A stretch of 64,000 bases of DNA from Shinella sp032095155. GTDB lineage: Bacteria; Pseudomonadota; Alphaproteobacteria; Rhizobiales; Rhizobiaceae. The stretch covers positions 1 to 64,000 of the forward strand of contig NZ_JBLZPK010000029.1 of the NCBI RefSeq assembly GCF_049199905.1, given 5' to 3'. Below are positions 42,801 to 50,458 of this stretch, in pieces. Below the pieces are notes generated by a model that saw only the letters and a list, made by a program, of their open reading frames with translations, made no database searches and was not told where the DNA came from. Made by a program: the position numbers and the translations under genes. How positions within the stretch are numbered: position 1 is the first letter of the stretch; each line of letters begins with the position of its first letter.

Positions 42801-43173
42801 GGTCGCTCTTCAGCGCCGCATCGACCGGAATCAGATAGTTGACCCCGTTCATCTCCATGGCGTGGCCGGAATAATAGACCACCGCCATATCCGCATCGGC
42901 AGACTCGTCCTCGAAATCGCGCAACGCTTTCACCATGGCGGAGCGGTCGAGATCGAGAACGGTCTTGACGCTGTCAAAACCGGCCGCCTCGAACGAGGCG
43001 CGCATCAGCTCCACGTCGTTGGCGGGATTGTTCAGCTGAGCGGTCTCTTCGTATTTCTGATTGCCTATCAGCAGTGCAACGCGTTTCGCCTCAGCGGCGT
43101 TCGCGTTGAACACGACGACAGCAATCGATACGAAGAACACCGGTGCCCAGCGTTTTTGTATTCGCTTGAACAT
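39823..43173 (-). CDS. Exported caspase-like (orthocaspase) protein with duplicated Sel1 modules
   Basis: 1116-residue protein with a Sec signal (FVSIAVVVFNANAAEA, cut near residue 26-29), so periplasmic or surface. A caspase-fold domain follows (about 30-260) with the dyad His104 in YYSGHAM and Cys155 in FILDACRNNP. After a linker come two collinear 345-residue modules at about 395-739 and 772-1116, each with a Cys-rich start (xCxxLAGEP), six or so Sel1 repeats (GWLYREGYG; WYEKAAN), and a peptidoglycan-binding-like end (RGYYSG.xDGxFGxxT). They align at a constant 377-residue offset without indels. Known orthocaspases cleave after basic residues; the substrate here is unknown. ATG 43173 is preferred over 43275. 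Confidence 0.9.
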   Translation of the reverse strand: MFKRIQKRWAPVFFVSIAVVVFNANAAEAKRVALLIGNQKYEETAQLNNPANDVELMRASFEAAGFDSVKTVLDLDRSAMVKALRDFEDESADADMAVVYYSGHAMEMNGVNYLIPVDAALKSDRDVEDESVAIDRVQRSLEGAKKLKLFILDACRNNPFAAAMTRSIGTRAVTRGLARVEPESADTLIAFASKAGTVALDGEGKNSPFATALSKYLTEPGLDVRIALGKVRDEVVEATNREQEPFVYGSLGGAQIFLNIKEVNINVTNSGNTEVSPNGQSEAAADWQNIRDLADEDLINAFIAKHGKDPVYKMLAEKKLASLKEATQNDGQDADGIAWDALRESTDAAALQRFLERYPDSKHRSDAEHLIAALEPKKGLSVNVASQETAASRDCFLLAGEPQSLPGFMGVNFLKIDAKRALTACAQAVNENPSDGMLVNLLGRSHDADRNYVEARRNYEKAIELGNMYALTNLAWFSIYGTDGPVDVPKGLSMFEKASTAGNSYAQASLGWLYREGYGGTRQDYAEAVKWYQQSANQGYANAMATMGWFYREGLGVSQDYVQSLTWYRKAADAGDANAMSSLGWAYQNGLGTAQDYAEAKVWYEKAANIGDSYSMASLAWLYDVGNGVKQDYVEARYWYEKASNAGSSYAMGNLSRLYDQGLGTPADAKEAVRWAAAAVESGDPNKLKELKETPANFTVAFRKELQGLLIERGYYSGSADGEFGAATLAAIDKLAAGRNDSTALSSSGSSTVTSTDQSTSTLGSGSDVDQCYELAGEPNLRPGFLGKLFANIDYGRAISVCEAALNANPSDNSVRNMLGRAHDAAKNFAQAREHYQKAADEGNLYALTNLAWYSIYGTDGPVDMGKGTRMFEQAANAGNPYAQASLGWLYREGYNGTRKDYDEAFKWYSKAAQQGYANAQATMGWFYREGLGTQRDYNVSLDWYKKGAEGGDVNAMSSVGYAYQSGLGIPVDFAEARTWYEKAAAQNDYYSMASLGWLYDVGNGVKQDYAQAIDWYEKAANGGNTYAMGNLSRLYDQGLGTRSNAKEAARWAAASVEGGDQGKLQELKGSPANFTPQFRKEFQQILKDRGYYSGPIDGDFGTSTQNAIDRLAART

Positions 43174-43271
43174 GCCCTTCCCTCCGGCATTATTGCCGCC
43201 AGTATTACGTATGAGACTAGCGGTTTCAATGACTAAGCCGGTGGATTTTTTTGGCGGGGTCGCCGAAAAAA

Positions 43272-44393
43272 TCACGCAGGGGCGATTTCCACCCAGCGTT
43301 CTTCACGGAAGGACTGCGCCATGGCATGCACCGTCTTTTCGATGCGCAGGCCATGGTTGAAATCGATGGAATGGGACGCCATGCCGGCAATGGCGGCGAT
43401 CAGCTCGCGGCATTCGATGACCTTGAGGTCGTTGAAGCCGAGGCCGTGGCCGGGGGCCGGGATGAAGCGGTCATAGGGCTTGTGGTGCGGCGCGGTCAGG
43501 ATTGTGGAAAAGCCCTGTTCGGTGGCGCGGCCGTCGGTCGTGTAGAGCTGGAACTCGTTCATGCGCTCCTGGTCGTAGAGAATCGAGCCCTTCGAGCCAT
43601 AGACCTGCAAGGCGATGCGGCCCTTGCGGCCCCAGGCAGAGCGATTGGCCATCAGCACGCCGGAGATGCCGCCGGGAAGGCGCATGAGGACGCTGGCAAT
43701 ATCGTGGTTCTCGACTTCGCGGCGGCCGCCGTCCTTCACCGGGCGATCCGCATAGGGTTTTGCCAGCGCGGCGATGACCGCCTCTACATGGCCGAACAGG
43801 CTCCACAGCAGCGACAGTGGATGCACGGCGAAATCGTCGAGCGCGCCATAACCGGAGGATGCCTCGCTCTTCCAGTAGAACAGCGCCTCAGGGTCGGCCA
43901 TGAAGTCCTCGTCCATCTCGACGCGGACATGGTTGACCGTGCCGATCGCGCCCTCGTCGATCAGGGACCGGATGTGCCGCATGACGGGGTTCTGGATGTA
44001 ATTGTAGCCCATCACCGCCACCTTGCCGGACGAGCGCTGGGCGGCGAGCATACGTTCGGCATCGGCAAAGGCCGTCGCCATCGGTTTTTCGCACCAGACA
44101 TGTTTGCCCGCCTCAAGCGCGGAAACCGCCATTTCGGCATGGAACTGGTTCGGCGTGGTGACGGAGATGACGTCGACATCGGGATCGGAGAGCAGGTCGC
44201 GCCAGTTGGCCGTGGATTTCGCAAAGCCGAATTCGCGGGCGCGGGTGGCGGCAAGCTCGGGATTGGCTTCCGCGAGATGCACGAGGCGTGGGCGGTCCAC
44301 GTCGCCGAAGACCGTGCTGACATTGTTCCAGGCGAGCGCATGGCACTTGCCCATATAGCCGGTGCCGATCAATCCGATGCCAAGCGCTTTCAT
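43272..44393 (-). CDS. Gfo/Idh/MocA-family oxidoreductase, IolY-like
   Basis: 373-residue NAD(P)-dependent sugar/inositol-type dehydrogenase. The N-terminal Rossmann motif GIGLIGTGYMGKCHALAW, the conserved HVWCEKPMA (catalytic EKP) and the C-terminal substrate domain are visible. The position, divergent from iolR, suggests a role in inositol or related polyol metabolism; in Sinorhizobium meliloti an analogous gene, iolY, precedes iolRCDEB in the same direction. GAGGGAGA precedes the ATG at 44393. The exact substrate is unproven. Confidence 0.85.
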   Translation of the reverse strand: MKALGIGLIGTGYMGKCHALAWNNVSTVFGDVDRPRLVHLAEANPELAATRAREFGFAKSTANWRDLLSDPDVDVISVTTPNQFHAEMAVSALEAGKHVWCEKPMATAFADAERMLAAQRSSGKVAVMGYNYIQNPVMRHIRSLIDEGAIGTVNHVRVEMDEDFMADPEALFYWKSEASSGYGALDDFAVHPLSLLWSLFGHVEAVIAALAKPYADRPVKDGGRREVENHDIASVLMRLPGGISGVLMANRSAWGRKGRIALQVYGSKGSILYDQERMNEFQLYTTDGRATEQGFSTILTAPHHKPYDRFIPAPGHGLGFNDLKVIECRELIAAIAGMASHSIDFNHGLRIEKTVHAMAQSFREERWVEIAPA

Positions 44394-44521
44394 GACGTAT
44401 CTCCCTCGCTGAATTCCGCTACGCACCGGCAGAGGAATTGCTATATCTCGCCGCACGGGCGCCTCTAGCGCCATCCATAGCGGGAAAGATTTGGAACGAA
44501 AACTATCTTTTCCGAAAATAT

Positions 44522-44535
44522 GGAATATTTATTTC
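44522..44535 (+). promoter_or_regulatory. Near-consensus IolR box upstream of iolR and iolY-like gene
   Basis: GGAA-TATTTA-TTTC, one mismatch from the IolR motif GGAA-N6-TTCC described for S. meliloti. It lies 35 bases before the iolR ATG in the shared divergent region. Confidence 0.5.
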
Positions 44536-44569
44536 TTTTATCGCAGAATGGCCGCCGAGGAGACCCACG

Positions 44570-45427
44570 ATGAGCAACACCGAAACGGCCCTTTCGCGCG
44601 TACCGCGCGATTTCGACAGCCTGCGCTCCGTCATCATCGAGCGCAAGGCGACCATGCCGAAGCGGCTGGCGCAGGTGGCGGCTTATGCGCTGGCCAATCC
44701 CGACGAGATGGCTTTCGGCACCGCCGCCAGCATCGCGACGGCGGCCGACGTGCAGCCCTCAACGCTGGTGCGCCTAGCACATCATCTCGGCTACGAAGGC
44801 TTTTCCGACCTGCAGAACGTTTTTCGCGCGCGGCTGCGCGATCGCACGCTGTCCTATGAGGAACGCCTCGCTTCGCTGGAAGCGGGACCTGCGGCCAACA
44901 GCGACACCGAACTGCTCTCCGGCTTCCTGACCGCTGCCAGCCAGTCCGTCGCCCGCCTTGCCAGCACCATTGACGGCGAAACCTTTTCCAGGTCCGTCGA
45001 TCTGCTCGCCCGCGCCGAAACCATCTATCTCGTCGCCAAGCGCCGCTCCTATCCGCTGACCGCGCATATCGCCTATGCCTTCGGCAAACTCGGCATCCGC
45101 CACCAGATCGTCGCCTCGCCCAACGGCATCGATCCGGAAATGGTGCAGTTCGCCACCAGCAAGGATGCCGTGATCGCCGCGAGCTTCGCGCCTTACGCCG
45201 CCGAGAGCCTGACGCAGGCGCAGGAACTGGCCGCGCGCGGCGTGCCCATCGTTGCCATCACCGACTCGGTCTTCTCGCCGCTGGCCGCCTCCGCCACGCA
45301 TTGGTTCGAAGTGTCTGAGGCCGACTATGCCGGCTTCCGCTCACTCTCCGCCTCCATGGCGCTTGCCATGGCGCTGCCGGTCGCCATCGCCGAAAAACGG
45401 CGCAGCCTGCGCCGCATACCCAAGTGA
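44570..45427 (+). CDS. iolR: RpiR-family repressor of inositol catabolism
   Basis: 285-residue regulator with an N-terminal RpiR helix-turn-helix (MPKRLAQVAAYALANPDEMAF; DVQPSTLVRLAHHLGYEGFSDLQ) and a SIS sugar-phosphate domain (AETIYLVAKRRSYPLTAHIAYAF; VIAASFAPYAAESLT; PIVAITDS). In S. meliloti IolR represses iol genes and is released by the pathway intermediate 2-keto-5-deoxygluconate 6-phosphate. GAGGAGAC precedes the ATG at 44570; an ATG at 44438 is rejected. It is upstream of iolC in the same direction. Confidence 0.9.
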   Translation: MSNTETALSRVPRDFDSLRSVIIERKATMPKRLAQVAAYALANPDEMAFGTAASIATAADVQPSTLVRLAHHLGYEGFSDLQNVFRARLRDRTLSYEERLASLEAGPAANSDTELLSGFLTAASQSVARLASTIDGETFSRSVDLLARAETIYLVAKRRSYPLTAHIAYAFGKLGIRHQIVASPNGIDPEMVQFATSKDAVIAASFAPYAAESLTQAQELAARGVPIVAITDSVFSPLAASATHWFEVSEADYAGFRSLSASMALAMALPVAIAEKRRSLRRIPK

Positions 45428-45446
45428 AATGCCGCGAAATAGAAAT

Positions 45447-45460
45447 GGAATGAACATTCC
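45447..45460 (+). promoter_or_regulatory. Exact IolR box upstream of iolC
   Basis: GGAATGAACATTCC fits GGAA-N6-TTCC exactly and is itself a perfect GGAATG/CATTCC inverted repeat. It ends 3 bases before a TTGACA -35-like element at 45464-45469. Confidence 0.75.
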
Positions 45461-45476
45461 GAATTGACATAATAAT

Positions 45477-45490
45477 GGAATTCATGTTTC
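45477..45490 (+). promoter_or_regulatory. Second IolR-like box in the iolC promoter
   Basis: GGAA-TTCATG-TTTC, one mismatch from consensus, lies between the TTGACA element and the expected -10 region, 58 bases before the iolC ATG. Its spacing from the exact box is 30 bases. Confidence 0.5.
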
Positions 45491-45547
45491 ATTTTCCCAG
45501 AATGTCGCCGCGCTTTCATGACGGCGCCGCGAGACCGGGAGGAAGAC

Positions 45548-47470
45548 ATGCCGCACACTGATCAGGCCAGAACGCTCGACGTCATCACGATCGGCCGTTC
45601 GTCCGTCGATCTCTATGGCCAGCAGCTCGGCACGCGGCTGGAGGATACCGCCTCCTTCGCCAAATCCGTCGGCGGATGCCCCGCCAACATCGCCATCGGC
45701 ACCGCCCGCCTCGGCCTGAAATCGGCGCTCATCACCCGCGTCGGCGACGAGCAGATGGGCCGCTTCATCCGCGAGCAATCCGCCCGTGAAGGCGTGAATG
45801 TCGAGGGTATCAAGACGGACAAGGGCCGTCTGACGGCGCTTGTGCTGCTCGCCATCGAATCCGAGGGCATCTCGCCGATGATCTTCGTGCGCACCGACTG
45901 CGCCGACATGGCGCTCGACGCCGATGACGTGGACGAGGCCTTCATGCGCTCCTCCCGCGCCGTACTCGTCTCCGGCACGCATTTTTCCCGTCCCAACACC
46001 GAGGCGGCACAGCGCAAGGCGATCCGCATCGCCAAGGAAAGCGGCGGCAAGGTCATCTTCGATATCGATTACCGCCCCAACCTCTGGGGCCTTGCCGGTC
46101 ATGCCGAAGGCTTCGAGCGCTATGTAAAGTCCGACCGCGTCTCGGCCATCCTGAAATCCGTCCTGCCGGATTGCGACCTGATCGTCGGCACGGAAGAGGA
46201 GATCATGATCGCCTCGGGCGCCGATGACGTGCTCTCCTCTCTGAAGGCGATCCGCGCGGTTTCGCCGGCAACCATCGTACTGAAGCGCGGCGCCATGGGC
46301 TGCATCGTCTATGACGGCCCGATCTCCGACGATCTGGAAGACGGCGTCGTCGGTGATGGCTTCCCTATCGAGGTCTATAATGTGCTGGGTGCTGGCGATG
46401 CCTTCATGTCCGGCTTCCTGCGCGGCTGGTTGAAGGGCGAGGACCACAAGACCTGCGCCACCTGGGCCAATGCCTGCGGCGCCTTCGCCGTTTCCCGCCT
46501 GCTCTGCTCGCCGGAATATCCGAGCTGGGAGGAACTGACCTTCTTCCTCAAGAACGGCAGCAAGCATCGCGCGCTGCGCAAGGACGAAGCGATCAACCAC
46601 ATCCACTGGGCAACCAACCGCAAGCAGGACGACATCCCCCTCCTCATGGCGCTCGCCTGCGACCACCGCATGCAACTCGTCGATATCGCCGACGAACTGA
46701 ACGTGCCGCATGAGAAGATTTCCGAATTCAAGCGCCTCACCGTGCAGGCAACGGCGCGCGTCGCCGACGGCCGCCCCGGCTACGGCATGCTGATCGACGA
46801 GCGCTTCGGCCGCGACGCCTTCTTCGACGCCGCCACGCAGAACTTCTCGTGGATCGGCCGCCCGGTCGAGCTGCCCGGGTCCAAGCCGCTGCGCTTCGAA
46901 TTCAGCCAGGATATCGGCTCGCAGCTGGTGGAATGGCCGCTCGATCATTGCATCAAGTGCCTGTGCTTCTACCATCCGGAAGATCCGGCTGCGTTGAAAA
47001 AGGAGCAGCAGGAGAAGCTGCGCACGCTGTTCGAAGCCGCCCGCCGCGTCGGCCGCGAACTGCTGGTCGAGATCATCGGCGGCAAAAACGGCCCGCTCAA
47101 GGATGATACGATCTCGACGGCGCTCTCGGAACTCTACGATCTCGGCATCAAGCCGGACTGGTGGAAGCTGGAGCCGCAGGCATCGAGCGAAGCCTGGAAG
47201 AACATCGAGGCCGTCATTGCCAAAAATGACGCCTATTGCCGTGGTATCGTGCTGCTCGGCCTGGAAGCGCCGACCGAGGACCTGGTGAAGGCCTTCGAGG
47301 CGACGACGGTGGCGCCGTCCGTGAAGGGTTTTGCCGTCGGCCGCACGATCTTCGTGGATGCCGCCCGCGCCTGGATGGCGGGAAAAATGGATGACGAGGC
47401 TGCGATCGCAGACATGGCCGGCCGCTTCCGCGAGCTGACCGACGCCTGGCTTCGCACGCGCGGCCTGTGA
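45548..47470 (+). CDS. iolC: IolC: 5-dehydro-2-deoxygluconokinase fused to DUF2090
   Basis: 640-residue two-domain protein. The N-terminal PfkB kinase (about 1-330) has SVGGCPANIAIGTARLG and the catalytic VYNVLGAGDAFMSGFLRGW; it phosphorylates 5-dehydro-2-deoxygluconate. The C-terminal DUF2090 domain (about 340-640: LLMALACDHRMQLVDIA; RFGRDAFFDAA; LLVEIIGGKNGPL) resembles a class I aldolase, and such fusions are annotated as kinase/aldolase, which would explain the lack of a separate iolJ. GGGAGGAAG precedes the ATG at 45548. It is the first enzyme gene of iolCDEB. Confidence 0.93.
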   Translation: MPHTDQARTLDVITIGRSSVDLYGQQLGTRLEDTASFAKSVGGCPANIAIGTARLGLKSALITRVGDEQMGRFIREQSAREGVNVEGIKTDKGRLTALVLLAIESEGISPMIFVRTDCADMALDADDVDEAFMRSSRAVLVSGTHFSRPNTEAAQRKAIRIAKESGGKVIFDIDYRPNLWGLAGHAEGFERYVKSDRVSAILKSVLPDCDLIVGTEEEIMIASGADDVLSSLKAIRAVSPATIVLKRGAMGCIVYDGPISDDLEDGVVGDGFPIEVYNVLGAGDAFMSGFLRGWLKGEDHKTCATWANACGAFAVSRLLCSPEYPSWEELTFFLKNGSKHRALRKDEAINHIHWATNRKQDDIPLLMALACDHRMQLVDIADELNVPHEKISEFKRLTVQATARVADGRPGYGMLIDERFGRDAFFDAATQNFSWIGRPVELPGSKPLRFEFSQDIGSQLVEWPLDHCIKCLCFYHPEDPAALKKEQQEKLRTLFEAARRVGRELLVEIIGGKNGPLKDDTISTALSELYDLGIKPDWWKLEPQASSEAWKNIEAVIAKNDAYCRGIVLLGLEAPTEDLVKAFEATTVAPSVKGFAVGRTIFVDAARAWMAGKMDDEAAIADMAGRFRELTDAWLRTRGL

Positions 47471-47494
47471 ATAAAGAGAATTGGGAGGATTACG

Positions 47495-49345
47495 ATGGGC
47501 AAGACGATCCGGCTGACGATGGCGCAGGCCGTCACGCATTTCCTGAAGGCGCAGATGACCGTCGTCGACGGCAAGACGGTGCCGATCTTCGCCGGCGTCT
47601 GGGGCATTTTCGGCCATGGCAATGTCGCCGGTATCGGCGAAGCGCTCTATCAGGTCCGCAACGAATTGCCGACGCTGCGCGCCCATAACGAACAGGGCAT
47701 GGCGCATGCCGCCGTCGCCTTTGCCAAGGCCAGCTTTCGCCAGCGTTTCATGGCCTGCACGACCTCCATCGGCCCCGGCGCGCTCAACATGGTGACGGCG
47801 GCGGGTGTGGCCCACGTCAACCGCCTGCCCGTGCTCTTCCTGCCCGGCGACGTTTTTGCCAACCGCATCCCCGACCCGGTCCTCCAGCAGATCGAGGACT
47901 TCAACGACGGCACCGTCTCGGTGAATGACGCCTTCCGCTGCGTCTCGCGCTATTTCGACCGCATCACCCGCCCCGAGCAGATCATCTCGGCGCTCAAGCG
48001 CGCCATGCAGGTGCTGACCGACCCGGTCGATTGCGGCCCGGTGACGCTGTCGCTCTGCCAGGATGTGCAGGCCGAGGCCTATGACTATCCGGCTGCTATG
48101 TTCGAAGAAAAGGTCTGGACGCATCGCCGCCCCCGCCCCGATACCGAGGAACTGGCGGCTGCCATCGCCACGCTACGCAAGGCCGAGAAGCCGCTGATCA
48201 TCGCCGGCGGCGGCGTGCTCTATTCGCAGGCGACGGCCGAACTCAAGGCCTTTGCAGGAATGCACGGTATCCCGGTCGCCGTCACCCAGGCCGGCAAGTC
48301 GGCGCTGCCGGACGATCATCCGCTCTGCATGGGCTCCATCGGCGTCACCGGCACCTCGGCCGCCAATGCCTTTGCCGAGGAGGCGGATGTCATCCTCGCC
48401 GTCGGCACGCGCATGCAGGATTTCACCACCGGTTCCTGGGCGCTGTTCAAGAATGACAATGTCAAGATGATCGGCCTCAACACCGTCGCCTTCGATGCCG
48501 CCAAGCGCGACAGCCAGCCGCTCGTCGCCGATGCGCGCGAAGGCCTGACGTTGCTGTCGGAAGCGCTCGGCGGCTGGAAGGCGCCTGCTGCCTTCACGGA
48601 AACGGCGAAGACCCGCAAGGACACGTGGATGGCCGCTGTCGCCCGCGCGACCGCGCCCACCAATGCCGACCTGCCCTCCGACGCGCAGGTCATCGGCGCG
48701 GTGCAGCGCACGATCGGCGGCGAGAATTCCGTGCTCGTCTGCGCGGCCGGCGGCCTGCCGGGTGAACTGCACAAGCTGTGGCAGGCCCCGAAGCCGGGCG
48801 GCTATCACATGGAATACGGCTTCTCCTGCATGGGCTACGAGATTGCCGGCGGGCTTGGCGTGAAGATCGCACGGCCGGAGGCGGACGTCGTCGTCATGGT
48901 CGGCGACGGCTCCTACATGATGATGAACTCGGAGCTTTCGACCTCGGTCATGCTCGGCAAGAAGCTCACCATCGTGGTGCTCGACAACCGCGGCTACGGC
49001 TGCATCAACCGCCTGCAGATGGGCACCGGCGGCGCGAACTTTAACAACCTCCTGAAGGACTCGATGATCGAAATGATGCCGGATATCGACTTCCGGGCGC
49101 ATGCCGAAAGCATGGGCGCGGTCGCCGTGAAGGTCTCGTCCATCGCCGATCTCGAAACCGCGATCCAGAACAGCAAGGGCAACGACCGCACCTCGGTCAT
49201 CGTCATCGACACCGACCCGCTGATCACCACCAAGGAGGGTGGCCACTGGTGGGATGTCGCGGTGCCGGAAGTCAGCCCGCGCAGCGAGGTCAACACGGCG
49301 CGTGAGGCCTATGTGAAGGCCCGCGCTGCACAGACCATCGGATAA
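47495..49345 (+). CDS. iolD: 3D-(3,5/4)-trihydroxycyclohexane-1,2-dione acylhydrolase
   Basis: 616-residue thiamine-diphosphate enzyme that opens the inositol ring. It has the ThDP-family layout: N-terminal PYR domain with the activating Glu in RAHNEQGMAHAAVAFA, central domain with PLIIAGGGVLYSQ, and C-terminal PP domain with the GDGSYMMMNSELST motif and DNRGYGCINRL. GGGAGGAT precedes the ATG, 24 bases after iolC. Confidence 0.96.
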   Translation: MGKTIRLTMAQAVTHFLKAQMTVVDGKTVPIFAGVWGIFGHGNVAGIGEALYQVRNELPTLRAHNEQGMAHAAVAFAKASFRQRFMACTTSIGPGALNMVTAAGVAHVNRLPVLFLPGDVFANRIPDPVLQQIEDFNDGTVSVNDAFRCVSRYFDRITRPEQIISALKRAMQVLTDPVDCGPVTLSLCQDVQAEAYDYPAAMFEEKVWTHRRPRPDTEELAAAIATLRKAEKPLIIAGGGVLYSQATAELKAFAGMHGIPVAVTQAGKSALPDDHPLCMGSIGVTGTSAANAFAEEADVILAVGTRMQDFTTGSWALFKNDNVKMIGLNTVAFDAAKRDSQPLVADAREGLTLLSEALGGWKAPAAFTETAKTRKDTWMAAVARATAPTNADLPSDAQVIGAVQRTIGGENSVLVCAAGGLPGELHKLWQAPKPGGYHMEYGFSCMGYEIAGGLGVKIARPEADVVVMVGDGSYMMMNSELSTSVMLGKKLTIVVLDNRGYGCINRLQMGTGGANFNNLLKDSMIEMMPDIDFRAHAESMGAVAVKVSSIADLETAIQNSKGNDRTSVIVIDTDPLITTKEGGHWWDVAVPEVSPRSEVNTAREAYVKARAAQTIG

Positions 49346-49504
49346 GACGAATAACGCCCTCCTCTCTCCAACGTNNNNNNNNNNNNNNNNNNNNNNNNNG
49401 TGCGGATGCGTGGATCCTCGGGTCAAGCCCGAGGATGACGGAAGAGAGGGAGGGAGAAAGACTCTAAAACATGGGAAGCTCCGCTTCCCGCCAAGGAGAC
49501 TAGA
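49346..49504. other. iolD-iolE gap containing 25 N and a hairpin repeat
   Basis: Bases 49375-49399 are N, a sequence gap of unknown real length. Just after it a perfect 9-bp stem ATCCTCGGG / CCCGAGGAT (49414-49436) with a 5-base loop appears, a sequence I recognise as a common dispersed rhizobial palindrome. The repeat probably caused the assembly gap. The AAGGAGAC ribosome site of iolE follows. Confidence 0.75.
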
Positions 49505-50422
49505 ATGAAAGCCAAACTCGGCATGTCGCCCATCGCCTGGTGGAACGACGACCTTCCGGAACTCAGCGACGACGTATCGCTCGAAGAGTGCCTGCGCCAG
49601 TCGCGCACTGCCGGCTTCACCGGCATGGAACAGGGCCGCCGCTTCCCGAGCAATCCCGAGGAGATGCTGCCGATCCTGCGCGCCGCCGACGTGACGCTGT
49701 GCGGCGGCTGGTTCTCCGGCACGCTGGTCGACGAGGAGTTGGCGGCCAACAAGGACCGCATCCTGCCGATGATCAAGCTGTTCAAGGCGGTCAACGCACC
49801 CTGCATCGTCTATGGCGAAGTCGGCCGCTCCATCCAGGGCGACCGTTCCAAGCCGCTCGCAACCAAGCCGCGCCTGTCTGACGACGAGATGAAGGCCTAT
49901 GCACGCCGCCTCACCGCGTTCGGCGAATGGTGCGCCGAACAGGGCATGCCGCTCTCCTACCATCACCACATGGCTGCCGTCGTCGAGACCGAGCCGGAAC
50001 TCGATGCGTTCATGAACAACTCGGGCGAAGGCATCCCGCTGCTGCTCGATGCCGGGCACCTCGCCTTTGCCGGCGGCGACGTTCTGCGCGCCATCGACAA
50101 CCATCATGCCCGCATCAACCATGTGCATGTAAAGGACATCCGCCAATCGGTCGTTGATGGTCTCGACCGCACGAAACAGTCCTTCCTCGACGCGGTGGCG
50201 CTCGGTGCCTTTACCGTGCCGGGCGACGGCTCGCTCGATTTCGGCGCGATCGTCAAACGCTTTGCCGACTATGGCTATGAGGGCTGGTTCGTCGTGGAAG
50301 CCGAGCAGGACCCGCGCAACGCGCCGCCGGCCAGGATGGCCGAAGTCGGCTATGCCGAACTGATGCGCGTCATGACCGCAGCCGGCTATACTGTCGAAAC
50401 GGAAGGCTTTCCCAAGGGATAA
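49505..50422 (+). CDS. iolE: Myo-inosose-2 dehydratase
   Basis: 305-residue TIM-barrel enzyme that dehydrates 2-keto-myo-inositol to the dione used by IolD. The family start LGMSPIAWWNDDLPELSDDVSLEE, the TGMEQGRRFP box, and metal-binding residues in SYHHHMAAVVET, LLDAGHLAFAGGD and NHVHVKDIR are seen. AAGGAGAC precedes the ATG. It is the third enzyme gene of the operon. Confidence 0.95.
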   Translation: MKAKLGMSPIAWWNDDLPELSDDVSLEECLRQSRTAGFTGMEQGRRFPSNPEEMLPILRAADVTLCGGWFSGTLVDEELAANKDRILPMIKLFKAVNAPCIVYGEVGRSIQGDRSKPLATKPRLSDDEMKAYARRLTAFGEWCAEQGMPLSYHHHMAAVVETEPELDAFMNNSGEGIPLLLDAGHLAFAGGDVLRAIDNHHARINHVHVKDIRQSVVDGLDRTKQSFLDAVALGAFTVPGDGSLDFGAIVKRFADYGYEGWFVVEAEQDPRNAPPARMAEVGYAELMRVMTAAGYTVETEGFPKG

Positions 50423-50458
50423 GCTGCGCTCGACCGCCTGAAGGAAAGGACCAAGACC

